Source: GCA-020352575 sp964600365 (GTDB lineage: Bacteria; Actinomycetota; Acidimicrobiia; Spongiisociales; JAENVV01). Taken from it: a stretch of 64,000 nucleotides of DNA. A program made the translations under genes and the position numbers. Below are positions 1-9,229 of this stretch, piece after piece. The stretch's first letter is position 1. Each line of letters starts with the position of its first letter. The notes under the pieces are model-generated. The model saw only the letters and a list, made by a program, of their open reading frames with translations. It was not told the origin of the DNA and did no database searches. The DNA is taken from positions 1 to 64,000 of the forward strand of contig CAZRJG010000002.1 of the NCBI GenBank assembly GCA_964600365.1, in the 5' to 3' direction.

Positions 1-789
1 CCGGGCCTCAACCTGATCATCCCGTTCGTGGACCGGGTCATCAAGGTCGACATGCGCGAGCAGGTCGTGGACGTGCCGCCGCAGGAGGTCATCACCCGGG
101 ACAACGTGGTCGTGACCGTCGACGCCGTCGTGTACTTCCAGCCCACCGACCCCGTGAAGCTGCAGTACAACGTCGCCAACTTCATCGTGGCGGCCACGAA
201 GCTCGCCCAGACGAACCTCAGGAACATCGTCGGTGACCTCGACCTCGACGGGGCCCTCACGTCCCGCGAGACGATCAACACCCAGTTGCGCGACATCCTC
301 GACGACGCCACCGACCCGTGGGGAACCAAGGTCGTCCGTGTCGAGATCCAGCGCATCGAGCCACCACCGGACGTCACCGAGGCGATGCACCGCCAGATGA
401 AGGCCGAGCGTGAGCGCCGTGCCGTCATCCTCGAGGCCGAGGGTGAGAAGCGGAGCCAGATCCTCAAGGCCGAGGGTGTGCGTGAAGGCGCCATCCTCCG
501 TGCCCAGGGTGAAGCCCAGGCGATCCGCGAAGTCGCCGAAGCGACGAAGTTCGAGAAACTCACCGTCGCCGAGGGTGAGGCGCTCGCCATCGAATCGGTG
601 TACGCGGCCATCCATCGCGGTGACCCGACGCCGGACCTGATCACCATCAAGTACCTCGAGGCGCTGACCGAGATGGCTGACGGGAAGGCGACCAAGATCT
701 TCCTGCCCGCCGAGACCTCGGGCATCCTCGGGTCGCTCGGTGCGATCAAGGAGATGTGGAACGACGACGGCACCGCCAGCCAGGGCTGA
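1..789 (+). CDS. SPFH/Band 7 (slipin/stomatin-like) protein, 5' end missing
   Basis: The frame is open from the first base, so the true start lies outside the window; 262 residues remain. They comprise an SPFH/Band 7 domain (about residues 1-140) followed by an Ala/Glu/Arg-rich helical region with repeated EAEG-type units (for example AERERRAVILEAEGEK), the arrangement seen in slipins, stomatins and QmcA. These proteins assemble on the membrane and organise membrane domains or proteases. The N-terminal membrane anchor and any NfeD partner would lie upstream. A strong hairpin follows the stop. The family call is firm; the specific role is not. Confidence 0.88.
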   Translation, partial: PGLNLIIPFVDRVIKVDMREQVVDVPPQEVITRDNVVVTVDAVVYFQPTDPVKLQYNVANFIVAATKLAQTNLRNIVGDLDLDGALTSRETINTQLRDILDDATDPWGTKVVRVEIQRIEPPPDVTEAMHRQMKAERERRAVILEAEGEKRSQILKAEGVREGAILRAQGEAQAIREVAEATKFEKLTVAEGEALAIESVYAAIHRGDPTPDLITIKYLEALTEMADGKATKIFLPAETSGILGSLGAIKEMWNDDGTASQG

Positions 790-808
790 GGCCGTTCGGA
801 GAAGCGGA

Positions 809-836
809 GCGACCCCGGACGAGTGTCCGGGGTCGC
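809..836. terminator. Hairpin terminator after the SPFH gene
   Basis: A perfect 12-bp stem (809-820 with 825-836) with a GAGT loop lies 20 nt after the stop codon. There is no U tract, as is usual for high-GC actinobacterial terminators. Confidence 0.6.
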
Positions 837-870
837 TTCGCGTCGGGTCCGACACCGCAGCAGGGAGGTC

Positions 871-1020
871 AGTCCCCCCGTTTGCAGGGGGAAGGTACCG
901 CCGGCCGGAGGCCGGGGGTAGGGGGGCTGCCCTCGCCGGAGGAGCGCCCGGCGGCACCCAGCACCCGCCGGCGCCCCCTACCCGCAAGCGGGTCCCTTCC
1001 CCCACTCCGTGGGGGACAGA
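871..1020. repeat. Intergenic GC-rich palindrome cluster
   Basis: This gene-free stretch holds nested inverted repeats: C runs and G runs at 874-891, the arms GGGTAGGGGG (916-925) and CCCCCTACCC (974-983), CCCGC/GCGGG (981-992), and CCCCCA/TGGGGG (999-1015). The style resembles the palindromes at 21.38-21.56 kb, suggesting a dispersed intergenic repeat family. No convincing ORF was seen between 790 and 1056. Confidence 0.5.
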
Positions 1021-1056
1021 CATCGGGATGAGAGATGGGTCGGCGGCGCCGGGGCG

Positions 1057-1572
1057 TCACGCCTTCTCGAGCAGGAAGACCCGAATCTCACGATTCGCGA
1101 TCCGCTCGCGGTACTTGGCGTAGCCCGAGTACACCGAGGCGGCCGCCTCGAAGGCACGCTCGAACTCGGCCTCGCCAGCCAGGCGGGCGACCACCTCGAC
1201 CGACTTGTCCCGGTACCCGACAGTCGCCCGCGGCTCGGCGAGCAGGTTGTGCACCCACGAAGGCGTCGCCGCCTGCCCCAGGTTGGTGCCGATGAGCGCC
1301 ACCTCGTCGCCGACAGGGATCCCGTACAAGGGGAAGGCCCGGGGTGTACCCGACCTCCTCCCCGTGGTGATCACCATCAGCACCGGGAGGCGCATCAGCA
1401 CGGACGAAAGGGAGTGCCGGCCATCCGTCGAGCGCAGCACCCACCGATCGAGTCGGTGCGCAGTCGGTTGGAGCATCCGGGCGCCGATCCGAGACGCCGT
1501 CACCACCGCAAGCGCCCGCGACCACCAGGTCTCATCGGGGTACGCGTACCCCAGGTCCGCGAGGACGCCCAA
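1057..1572 (-). CDS. Nitroreductase family deazaflavin (F420)-dependent oxidoreductase
   Basis: The 171-residue protein has the DUF385/Ddn-like split-barrel pattern: the core MVITTGRRSGTPRAFPL (about residues 66-82), then VALIGTNLGQAATPSWVHNL and an RATVGYRDKSVEV strand. In actinobacteria these enzymes use reduced coenzyme F420. The first codon of the open frame is TTG, only 5 bp after the aapP stop, so it is probably the last gene of the transporter operon; the exact start is uncertain. The substrate cannot be inferred. Confidence 0.75.
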   Translation of the reverse strand: MGVLADLGYAYPDETWWSRALAVVTASRIGARMLQPTAHRLDRWVLRSTDGRHSLSSVLMRLPVLMVITTGRRSGTPRAFPLYGIPVGDEVALIGTNLGQAATPSWVHNLLAEPRATVGYRDKSVEVVARLAGEAEFERAFEAAASVYSGYAKYRERIANREIRVFLLEKA

Positions 1573-1577
1573 GGGGC

Positions 1578-2321
1578 CTACAGGATCTGGCTCAGGAAGA
1601 GCTTGGTGCGGTCGTGCTGCGGGTTCGTGAAGAAGTGCTCCGGGGTGCCCTCCTCAACGAGGGAGCCATAGTCGAAGAACAGCACACGGTCTGCGACCTC
1701 ACGGGCGAAGCCCATCTCGTGGGTGACAACGAGCATGGTCATGCCCGACTGCGCGAGGTCCTTCATCGCTTGGAGCACCTCGTTCACCATCTCGGGGTCG
1801 AGGGCCGAGGTCGGCTCGTCGAAGAGCATGACCTTGGGCTCCATCGCCAAGGCACGGGCGATCGCCACGCGCTGCTGCTGGCCACCCGACAGTTGGCCGG
1901 GGTACTTCTGGGCCTGCTCGGGGATGCCGACGAGCCCGAGGAGCTCCATGCCCTTCGCCTCGGCCTCGGTCTTGCTCTTCTTGCGCACCCAGATGGGGCC
2001 GAGGGTGATGTTGTCGAGCACGGTGAGGTGCGGGAAGAGGTTGAAGCTCTGGAACACCATGCCGACCTCGGAGCGGATCTTCTCGATGTTGCGGAGGTCG
2101 TTGGTGAGCTCGATGCCGTCGACGACGATCGTGCCCTCCTGATGCTCCTCGAGGCGGTTGATGCACCGGATGAAGGTCGACTTGCCGGACCCGGACGGGC
2201 CGATGATCACGACGACCTCGCCCTCCTTGACCGTCAGGTCCACGCCGTAGAGCGCCTGGAAGTCGCCGAACCACTTCTTGACGCCCTGGCAGATGATGAT
2301 GTCCTTGTCGCTCGTAGCCAT
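1578..2321 (-). CDS. aapP: Polar amino-acid ABC transporter ATP-binding protein
   Basis: A 247-residue ABC ATPase of the GlnQ/AapP type that powers amino-acid import at the inner face of the membrane. Visible motifs are Walker A GPSGSGKST (about residues 41-49), the Q-loop region VFQSFNLFPHLT, signature LSGGQQQR, Walker B VMLFDEPTSALD and the switch His in VVTHEMGFA. It is the fourth gene of a minus-strand operon after the binding protein and two permeases, 12 bp downstream of the second permease. The subfamily is clear; the transported amino acid is not. Confidence 0.92.
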   Translation of the reverse strand: MATSDKDIIICQGVKKWFGDFQALYGVDLTVKEGEVVVIIGPSGSGKSTFIRCINRLEEHQEGTIVVDGIELTNDLRNIEKIRSEVGMVFQSFNLFPHLTVLDNITLGPIWVRKKSKTEAEAKGMELLGLVGIPEQAQKYPGQLSGGQQQRVAIARALAMEPKVMLFDEPTSALDPEMVNEVLQAMKDLAQSGMTMLVVTHEMGFAREVADRVLFFDYGSLVEEGTPEHFFTNPQHDRTKLFLSQIL

Positions 2322-2333
2322 GATGAGTGGTTC

Positions 2334-4190
2334 CTATCGCGTTCCGAGTCCGAGTTTCTTTTCGAGTCGCATCGACGCCCTCGACATGGCGAAGGCGAAC
2401 GGCCAATAGATGATGGCCACGGCGATGATCGCCTCCATGAAGGAGCCGAGGAACGCCGACTGGCCGGGGATGACGGTCTTGCCGATGTAGAGCAGGTCGA
2501 ACAGGCCGATGATCGCCACGAGCGATGTGTCCTTGAACAGCGAGATGACCTGGCCCACCAATGCGGGGATGACGGCTCGGAGGGCCTGGGGAAGGGTGAT
2601 GAGTGCCGTCTTCTGCACCACGGACATGCCGAGGGCATCGGCTGCCTCGTACTGGCCCCTGTTGAGCGACTGCAACCCTCCACGCACGTTCTCAGCGAGG
2701 TAGGCGGCCGAGAAGAAGGTCATGGCGGCGATCGCCCGGACCACGTTGTCGACCACCTGCAGGCTCTCGGGGAGGAAGAAGTCACCGAAGTTGATCGCTG
2801 CGAACAGCCAGGTGATGAGCGGGACCGAGCGAATGAGCTCGATGTACGCCGTGCAGACGGTGCGGAAGATCGGGAGCGTCGATGACCGACCGAGGGCGAG
2901 CAGCACCCCGATCGGGAATGACAACCCGATGGCGAAGATCGCCAGGACGGCAGTGAGGGCGAGCCCGCCGAGGAACTCACCGCCGGCGAATGGAACGGTC
3001 GACCCCGGACGGAGGAGCGCCGTCTCCGATCCGCCGAGGCGGAAGAAGAAGAGCAGGGCGACCATCGACAGCACCCACACCCATTGGAAGCTCCGCACCG
3101 CTGCAGGGGACCCGCCGAACGTCGGGGAGAGCAGCGAGAACGCCGCCAGCATGAGCACGACCCACTTGATCGTTGCGGGCGAGCTGATCGACTCCGGGAA
3201 CGGGATGAACAACAGGACGATGGCCCCGACGGTGAGGAGGCCAGCGACGATCCGCCCCTCCTCGCCGCGGCCGGTGGCGCCCATCCACTGGAGGGCGATC
3301 CAACCGACGAGCGCACCACCCACGAGGACCGGCAGGTCGAACGAAACCACGAGGTCCCAGTCGATCACCGGCTTGCGGAGGACGACGAGCACCAGCAGCG
3401 GGGATGCGAGGACCCACCATCCGGTGAGCAACTGCCTGATACCCGGCCATGCCGCCTTGAGCCGGCGGCCGAGCGGGTAGGCGAGGATCGTCAGCAGGAG
3501 GATGATCGTCCACGGCAGCCGTGTGGAAGTGGCGATGGGCACCCACTCGTCCACGTTGTTCCCTGCCTCGTTCACCCCTGCAATCGGCGCTTCGATGAAC
3601 CAGAGGGCGGCGGCGACGATCGCGAGAAGGACCCCGAGCACCGCCGGTGTCGGGAGTGTCTCATCCTTGGCGCGTTCGCCGAGCACTCGTGGGATGCCGA
3701 TCCCGATGGCGGCGATGACCAGGGCGACCACGACGGTGAAGTACCGCTCGCTCCGACCCTCGACGAGCGGGCTTGCGAGCATGATCGCCACGATGAGCCC
3801 GAAACCGGTGAGGGATCGACTGATCCGCTTCCAGGACGTCTTCCCGGAGCCTCCGTACACGGCGAGGGAGAGGGCGCCGATGACCATGATGAGGCCCACT
3901 GCGATCCAAACCCGCAGCATGTCCACCTGCGGGTAGGCCTGGATCATGAGGAGGCGGGAGTTCTGGGCGACGGCCCGCCACTGCCTCGTCTCCTCGAAAG
4001 CGAAGCTCATGATGCTCCACCCAACGCTGACGATGACCGCGGTCATGGCGATCGTGAGGATCGAACTCCCCACCGACTGGAACAGGTTCTTGCGCAGCCA
4101 CACCATCAGCCCCGAGGGGGGCGGCTCGGGCGGCGGTGCGGACTCGGGGATTCCGAGGTCGATCGACACGGGGTACGTCTTGTCGTCCAT
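2334..4190 (-). CDS. aapM: Amino-acid ABC transporter permease, AapM-like, enlarged
   Basis: The C-terminal 200 residues are a HisM/AapM-type permease with the ATPase-contact loop EAADALGMSVVQKTALITLP. The start is the ATG at 4190, because it forms a TGATG overlap with the upstream permease stop; a longer open frame to 4277 is spurious. The product is 618 residues, well above the roughly 380 usual for AapM, because the N-terminal half carries many extra hydrophobic segments (about residues 30-400). The first segment follows a proline-rich cytoplasmic leader (SAPPPEPPPSG). It forms a heteromeric channel with the adjacent AapQ-like protein. Confidence 0.88.
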   Translation of the reverse strand: MDDKTYPVSIDLGIPESAPPPEPPPSGLMVWLRKNLFQSVGSSILTIAMTAVIVSVGWSIMSFAFEETRQWRAVAQNSRLLMIQAYPQVDMLRVWIAVGLIMVIGALSLAVYGGSGKTSWKRISRSLTGFGLIVAIMLASPLVEGRSERYFTVVVALVIAAIGIGIPRVLGERAKDETLPTPAVLGVLLAIVAAALWFIEAPIAGVNEAGNNVDEWVPIATSTRLPWTIILLLTILAYPLGRRLKAAWPGIRQLLTGWWVLASPLLVLVVLRKPVIDWDLVVSFDLPVLVGGALVGWIALQWMGATGRGEEGRIVAGLLTVGAIVLLFIPFPESISSPATIKWVVLMLAAFSLLSPTFGGSPAAVRSFQWVWVLSMVALLFFFRLGGSETALLRPGSTVPFAGGEFLGGLALTAVLAIFAIGLSFPIGVLLALGRSSTLPIFRTVCTAYIELIRSVPLITWLFAAINFGDFFLPESLQVVDNVVRAIAAMTFFSAAYLAENVRGGLQSLNRGQYEAADALGMSVVQKTALITLPQALRAVIPALVGQVISLFKDTSLVAIIGLFDLLYIGKTVIPGQSAFLGSFMEAIIAVAIIYWPFAFAMSRASMRLEKKLGLGTR

Positions 4191-5755
4191 CAGCGCTCCA
4201 CCAGTGCCAGCTTGCGGTTGTAGTAGTTGGTGATCGAGGAGAGCGAGAGGCTCCCGAAGGAGTAGAAGAGCATCCACACCAGGAAGACCGGCATCGACTG
4301 GCCGGTCTGGTTGTACACCGTGCCACCCACCTGGACGATGTCGGAGAACCCGACGGCGATGGCGAGCGACGAGTTCTTGAAGAGGTTCAGGAACTGGTTG
4401 CCGATCGGAGGGAGCACGATCCGGAACGCCTGCGGGAGGATGATCATCCGCAGGAGCTGGGAACGTGTGAGGCCGATGGCCATGCCGGCCTCGGACTGGC
4501 CCTTCGGCACGGCGAGGACGCCGGCTCGCACCGCCTCACCGATGAAGGCGGCCGTGTAGACGACGAGGCCTATCCAGAGGGCTGCGTACTGGATCGATAC
4601 GACCTTCCCGATCTCGAGGTCGTAGTTGACGAACCGGCCCTCGGTGAGTGCAGGGAGGTTCGGGTCGAACGGTGCGCCGGTCCGCATGGGCTCGAAGTGG
4701 GAGGCGAACCATTCGAACCACTGCTGCATGCCGATGAGGGACCCGGCGATCTCGGTGCGACCAATGAGTGCCTCGGTGAACGCAGGGACGACGAAGAAGA
4801 ACAGCGCCACCAGGAGGCCAGCCAGCCCTGAAACGATGAGCAAGTACCAGTCGTCATCGGAGAACTTCCCGTACCCCGCAGGGGTACGGAGCTTGGCGAG
4901 CCGCTTCGCGATGACCCGGTAGGCGATGAAGACAGTCACGCCGGCGAACAACGCCTGGAACACGAGGGCCGGGAGGGTCTCGAAGATCCCTGCGACGAAC
5001 TCGAGCACCGGTCCCATGAACCCACCGAGGGGGTGGAGGAACAAGGCCACGGCGATCGCGGCGAGAAGAGCCCCGAAGGTCCAGATCCCGGCCCGGGCCT
5101 CGCCCTTCCCGGCCTCCTGCACGGCGATGCGCCAGCGGTACACACGGACGACGCCCCAGAGGCAGATGGCGAAGATCACGACCCACTGCCAGCGAGTCTC
5201 GGTTGGATTGAACCACGGCAGGGCGAAACCCTTCGCCGACGCGTAGAAGACCGGCTCACCTGCGCCGAAGAACGAAATACCCGAATCGCGCTCGAGAGCG
5301 CCAAGGCCCCGGACGACCACCTGCCAGAAGATGATCTGGACGAGGACCGGGATGTTCCGTACGGTCTCGATGTAGAACGTGGCGACCTTGTCGACGATCC
5401 AGTTGGAGCTCAGGCGGCTCACACCGAGGATCGTCCCCAGGAGTGTTGCGGAGAGGATCCCCGTGATGGACACCCGCAGCGTGTTCACCATGCCAACTGC
5501 GAGGGCCTCGAGGCTCGATCCCGGGGTGGTGTTGAACCCATCGGAGAGCGTGATGCCGACCGGGTTGCCCAGGAAGTCGAAGGAGATCGCACTCCCCTGC
5601 CGTTCCAGGTTGCCCTGCAGTTGGGACCAGAGAAGCCAGAGGATCCCGACCACGCTCCCAAGCAAGAGCACCTGCAACAACCACTTCAGGACCCGGAGGT
5701 CGCGGTAGAACGGCGGCTTTTCGGGGACGATGATGCTCCGCTCATCGGTCGTCAT
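4190..5755 (-). CDS. aapQ: Amino-acid ABC transporter permease, AapQ-like, enlarged
   Basis: A 521-residue membrane permease. The ATPase-contact loop EAGMAIGLTRSQLLRMIILP near the C terminus and the N-terminal block TLRVSITGILSATLLGTILG fit the HisM/GltJK/AapQ family. Compared with the usual 400 residues it has extra membrane segments in the middle (about residues 190-330), parallel to the expansion in the neighbouring AapM. The stop overlaps the aapM start (TGATG), implying translational coupling. It follows the binding-protein gene after a pair of stable hairpins. Confidence 0.88.
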   Translation of the reverse strand: MTTDERSIIVPEKPPFYRDLRVLKWLLQVLLLGSVVGILWLLWSQLQGNLERQGSAISFDFLGNPVGITLSDGFNTTPGSSLEALAVGMVNTLRVSITGILSATLLGTILGVSRLSSNWIVDKVATFYIETVRNIPVLVQIIFWQVVVRGLGALERDSGISFFGAGEPVFYASAKGFALPWFNPTETRWQWVVIFAICLWGVVRVYRWRIAVQEAGKGEARAGIWTFGALLAAIAVALFLHPLGGFMGPVLEFVAGIFETLPALVFQALFAGVTVFIAYRVIAKRLAKLRTPAGYGKFSDDDWYLLIVSGLAGLLVALFFFVVPAFTEALIGRTEIAGSLIGMQQWFEWFASHFEPMRTGAPFDPNLPALTEGRFVNYDLEIGKVVSIQYAALWIGLVVYTAAFIGEAVRAGVLAVPKGQSEAGMAIGLTRSQLLRMIILPQAFRIVLPPIGNQFLNLFKNSSLAIAVGFSDIVQVGGTVYNQTGQSMPVFLVWMLFYSFGSLSLSSITNYYNRKLALVER

Positions 5756-5803
5756 GGTGCTCCCTCACCCATTCGGTTGCTCCTCCGCTCCACCTCGGTA
5801 GTC

Positions 5804-5862
5804 GTCGTCGAAACCGGTGGTCGTTTCGACGACGCCCGGGGAGCGCCAAGGCGCTCCCCGGG
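5804..5862 (-). promoter_or_regulatory. Tandem hairpins between aapJ and aapQ
   Basis: Two perfect stems lie between the binding-protein stop and the permease start: 10 bp (5804-5813 with 5824-5833) and 13 bp (5835-5847 with 5850-5862, two-base loop). The position suggests a 3' stabiliser or partial terminator that lets the binding protein be made in excess over the permeases. Confidence 0.55.
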
Positions 5863-5876
5863 AATCGTGCGAGTCG

Positions 5877-7013
5877 TTAGCGGGCGGGCGGGGCGTAGAT
5901 GAGGCCGCCGTCGGTCCACTGGGCGTTGTAGGTGCCGTCCCGGTAGATCTCGAGCGGATTCAGGTTGCGAGAGAAGACCTCGTCGTAGTTCCCGACCTGT
6001 GCGATCACGTTGTAGAAGGCGTCGGCCGAGAGGCCCATGCCCTCCTGGAGGGATCCGTCCACGGAACCGAACAGGCGACCCAACTCGGGGTCGATGTCCT
6101 CGCCCTGGGCGACGATCTCGTCGATGTTGGCCGACGTCACGCCCTTCTCATCGGCGATGAACAGCGCGTACACGGTCCAGTTGACGATGTCGGCCCACTG
6201 GGAGTCGTTCGCCCGGTACACCGGGCCGAGTGGCTCCTTGGAGATCGGGGCACGGGGGAAGATCACCCAGTCACCCTGCGCGATCTCACCGTCGAGGATC
6301 GCCTTGGAGCGGTTGCCATAGAGGCCGGACCCATCGGTCGTCACGAGGTCGCAGTCACCCGCCTTGAGACCCTCGAGGGCCTCGGGGAACTGCTCCACCG
6401 TCTTGAGCTGGATCGTGGCACCCGCCACTGCCGCACCCTCGGTGATGTTCTTCTCGGTGGTCGTACCGGCGTTGGTGCAGAGAATCGCACCGTCCACGTC
6501 GGCAAGCGTCGAGTCATCGGTGAAGCCGTCGGAGGCCCTACCCATCACCTGCTGGCCGTCGAAGTAGGTCGTCGGACCGAAGTCGAGGCCAATGTCGCCC
6601 GAGTCACGTGACTGGGTCCACGTGGTGTTGCGGACGAGGACATCGATCGAGCCGGACTTCAGCACCTCGAAGCGCTCCGCAGCAGTCGTCTCGGTGAACG
6701 CCACCGCGGTGGAGTCGCCGAGGACCGCGGCAGCGATCGCACGACAGGTGTCGGCGTCGATACCGGTCATGGAGCCGTCGGCCTGGGTCTCGGAGAATCC
6801 CACCGCCGAACCGGACACCCCACAGTTGAGGACGCCACGGTCGAGGACCGCCTGGAGCGTTCCTCCATCGACCTGGGCCACCGTGGTCTCGGCAGCGGCA
6901 GTCGTCTCAGGGGCAGCAGTGCCCTGGGTCTCGGTGGTGTCACCGCCCGAGCAGGCCACGGCGATCACCGCCAGAGCCATGGACAGTGCGAGGAGATCAC
7001 GAAGTCTCCGCAT
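5877..7013 (-). CDS. aapJ: Amino-acid ABC transporter substrate-binding lipoprotein
   Basis: A 378-residue extracytoplasmic binding protein of the AapJ/BztA type. It has a lipoprotein signal (hydrophobic LLALSMALAVIAVACSGG with the lipobox Cys at about residue 21), then a Thr/Glu-rich linker and the family-3 solute-binding fold beginning near VLDRGVLNCGVSGS. The NTTWTQSRD block typical of AapJ is present. It is the first gene of the aapJQMP operon. The start ATG is preceded by the purine-rich GGAAGG. Confidence 0.9.
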   Translation of the reverse strand: MRRLRDLLALSMALAVIAVACSGGDTTETQGTAAPETTAAAETTVAQVDGGTLQAVLDRGVLNCGVSGSAVGFSETQADGSMTGIDADTCRAIAAAVLGDSTAVAFTETTAAERFEVLKSGSIDVLVRNTTWTQSRDSGDIGLDFGPTTYFDGQQVMGRASDGFTDDSTLADVDGAILCTNAGTTTEKNITEGAAVAGATIQLKTVEQFPEALEGLKAGDCDLVTTDGSGLYGNRSKAILDGEIAQGDWVIFPRAPISKEPLGPVYRANDSQWADIVNWTVYALFIADEKGVTSANIDEIVAQGEDIDPELGRLFGSVDGSLQEGMGLSADAFYNVIAQVGNYDEVFSRNLNPLEIYRDGTYNAQWTDGGLIYAPPAR

Positions 7014-7040
7014 GCGTGCACCTTCCTTTTGTCATTCTTT

Positions 7041-7068
7041 CTCCTCCCCTCGTCACCGAGGGGAGGAG
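7041..7068. promoter_or_regulatory. 12-bp hairpin in the aapJ upstream region
   Basis: A perfect stem (7041-7052 with 7057-7068, loop TCAC) sits 27 nt upstream of the aapJ start. It could be a 5' leader structure or the terminator of the preceding phosphate operon. No U tract is visible. Confidence 0.45.
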
Positions 7069-7144
7069 AGTCACCATACAAAGCGGCGGGACGGGATGCC
7101 AACGGTCGATGGTTTCGACACGGAGTCTTCACACAGCGGTGCGC

Positions 7145-7185
7145 CGTCCGGGTCGACGCCGGACGCCCCCCATCGATCGGGGGGC
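7145..7185 (-). terminator. Tandem hairpin terminator after phoR
   Basis: Two adjacent stems lie just past the phoR stop: CGTCCGG/CCGGACG (7145-7165) and GCCCCCC/GGGGGGC (7165-7185). They would end the phosphate operon transcript. Confidence 0.6.
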
Positions 7186-7190
7186 TGGCG

Positions 7191-8450
7191 TCAGTCGGCC
7201 AGGGGGAACACGAGGCGGAACGTCGAGCCCTTGCCGCTCACGGACTCGACCTCGGCGCGCCCGCCATGGTGGTGCATGACGTTGCGGACGATGGAGAGCC
7301 CGAGACCCGTGCCACCGGTTGCCCGCGACCGCGCACTGTCCACCCGGAAGAAGCGCTCGAAGATCCGTTCCTGATCGGAGGCGGCGATCCCGATGCCGGA
7401 GTCGGTGACCTCCACGACGGCGTGGCCGCCGCCCACCCGCACCGACACCTCCACGTCGCCCCCGGCCGGGGTGTAGCGGATCGCATTGGTGAGGAGGTTC
7501 CGTACGGCGAGCGCCACGTCGGCCCGGTTGCCGGTGATCTCGACGTCCTCGAGCACCTCCCGCAACTCGATGTCCTCCTTGGCGGCCTCCTCTGCAACGA
7601 ACAGCACCTCGGCGCGCACGACCGCAGCCAGGTCGAACGGCGCCATCTCGGACTCGCCCCCCTCGAGGCGAGAGAGGTCGAGGAGGTCATTCACGATGCG
7701 ACCCAGCCGCACTGCCTGCTCCTCGAGCCGCCGGGCGAAGAGGAGCGATCGCGCCTCGTCGGTACCGATCGCCGCCTGGAGTGCCTCGGCCGCTGCCTGG
7801 ATCGCCGCAATGGGCGTCTTCAACTCGTGGGAGGAGTCGGTCACGAAGTTCCGCCGCATCGCCTGCACCCGCTGCATCTCGGTGACGTCCGTGACGACGG
7901 CGCCCACCGCGTCGTGGTCGAGCGGCACCGCGATCCACTGCATCACCCGGTTCCTCACGCCCATCACGGAGACCTCCATGCGGGGTTCCCCGAGGTCGAG
8001 CGCCGTGGCGAAGAGCCTGAGGAGGGCAGGGTTCTTGATCGCACCACTCGCACCGGCGGGCACCAGCTCAGAGGTGGCTCCCACCGTGTTCAGCACGCGC
8101 CCGTCGCGATCGACCACGATCACCCCCACCCCCGATGCGAGGAGGGCCGCCCTGAGGTCGGTGTTCTGTCGCTCGGCGCTCTGACGTTCGGCGGTGATCC
8201 GATCGCGCACCGCCTCGGCCACCTCGCCGGCGCCAGAGGGCGCATCGGGATCCTCGGCAGCGATGATCTCCGCCGCCCTCCGCGTCGCATCGGAGAAGAG
8301 GACGGCGTGTTGGATGAAGGCGGCTGCCGAGACAAGGGCAACCGCCACGTAGGCCTCCCACTGCACCCCGGCGAGGACGAGCACGAGTACGGCAACCGCG
8401 GACACGATCGCCATCGTGCGGATGAAGGAGAGGTAGGGCGACCCGTTCAC
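7191..8450 (-). CDS. phoR: PhoR-like sensor histidine kinase
   Basis: A 419-residue membrane kinase. It has two N-terminal hydrophobic segments (about residues 10-50), a linker, a PAS-like region (about 95-190), then the H-box DSSHELKTPIAAIQ with the phosphorylated His, the N-box LLTNAIRYTP, G1 DSGIGIAASD and G2 GGTGLGLSIVRN. It should phosphorylate the adjacent PhoP in response to the Pst/PhoU state. The start is GTG at 8450, 6 nt after a TAGGGT hexamer, so it may have its own leaderless promoter besides read-through from phoP (68-bp gap). Confidence 0.88.
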   Translation of the reverse strand: MNGSPYLSFIRTMAIVSAVAVLVLVLAGVQWEAYVAVALVSAAAFIQHAVLFSDATRRAAEIIAAEDPDAPSGAGEVAEAVRDRITAERQSAERQNTDLRAALLASGVGVIVVDRDGRVLNTVGATSELVPAGASGAIKNPALLRLFATALDLGEPRMEVSVMGVRNRVMQWIAVPLDHDAVGAVVTDVTEMQRVQAMRRNFVTDSSHELKTPIAAIQAAAEALQAAIGTDEARSLLFARRLEEQAVRLGRIVNDLLDLSRLEGGESEMAPFDLAAVVRAEVLFVAEEAAKEDIELREVLEDVEITGNRADVALAVRNLLTNAIRYTPAGGDVEVSVRVGGGHAVVEVTDSGIGIAASDQERIFERFFRVDSARSRATGGTGLGLSIVRNVMHHHGGRAEVESVSGKGSTFRLVFPLAD

Positions 8451-8456
8451 GCCCGC

Positions 8457-8462
8457 ACCCTA
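8457..8462 (-). promoter_or_regulatory. -10 hexamer, leaderless phoR
   Basis: TAGGGT on the minus strand ends 6 nt before the phoR GTG, placing the predicted transcription start at or next to the start codon. Confidence 0.4.
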
Positions 8463-8518
8463 TGGCGAGCGTCGGGCATCGTGCCCATGGGGCGACCCCG
8501 GTGTGAGCCGCCCCACGG

Positions 8519-9229
8519 TCACTCCCCGGCGAACTTGTACCCGAGGCCCCGGATGGTGACGATCAACTCAGGGCTGCCCGGGTCCGCCTCGACCTTCTTC
8601 CGAAGCCGCTTGATGTGGACGTCAAGGGTCTTCGTGTCGCCCACGTAGTCGTAGCCCCACACCTCGCTGATGAGCGTGTCACGCATGACGAGGCGTCCCT
8701 TGCGTGCAAGCAGCGAGAAGAGGAGGTCGAACTCCTTCGGACGGAGTTCGACCGGCTCGCCCCGGACCGAGACCTCATGGCGATCGACGTCGAGCGCCAC
8801 GCCCCCTCCGCCGATCACGAGCGTGTCGTCACCCTTCGCATCCAACCTGGCGCGTCGGAGATGGGCCCGAACCCGGGACACCAGCTCGCGCATGGAGAAC
8901 GGCTTCGTCACGTAGTCGTCCGCGCCGAGTTCGAGTCCGATCACCTTGTCGGCCTCGGCCGACTTCGCCGTGAGGATGACCACCGGCATCGAGTGCGCCT
9001 CGCGCACCTTCCTCAGTACGTCGAGACCGGGGAGGCCGGGGAGCATGAGGTCGAGGAGGACGAGGTCGGGTCGCATCTCCTCGACGGCCCTCACCGCCTC
9101 GAGGCCGTCGCCCACGGTCGCCACCGCGTATCCCTCTGCCTCGAGGCTGAAGGCGATGCTCTCGGCGAGCGTCTCCTCGTCCTCGACGACGAGGACCGAA
9201 TTCCCCGGGGGGACGTGGGTCTCCGTCAC
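8519..9229 (-). CDS. phoP: PhoP/RegX3-like response regulator
   Basis: A 236-residue OmpR-family regulator. The receiver has the acidic pocket VVEDEE, phospho-acceptor Asp in LVLLDLMLP, Thr in VILTAKS and Lys in VTKPF; the C-terminal winged helix ends with the TLDVHIKRLRKKVE recognition region. It sits downstream of phoU with a 4-bp ATGA overlap and before phoR, the classic phosphate two-component pair. It probably binds the PHO box found upstream of pstS. Confidence 0.9.
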   Translation of the reverse strand: MTETHVPPGNSVLVVEDEETLAESIAFSLEAEGYAVATVGDGLEAVRAVEEMRPDLVLLDLMLPGLPGLDVLRKVREAHSMPVVILTAKSAEADKVIGLELGADDYVTKPFSMRELVSRVRAHLRRARLDAKGDDTLVIGGGGVALDVDRHEVSVRGEPVELRPKEFDLLFSLLARKGRLVMRDTLISEVWGYDYVGDTKTLDVHIKRLRKKVEADPGSPELIVTIRGLGYKFAGE

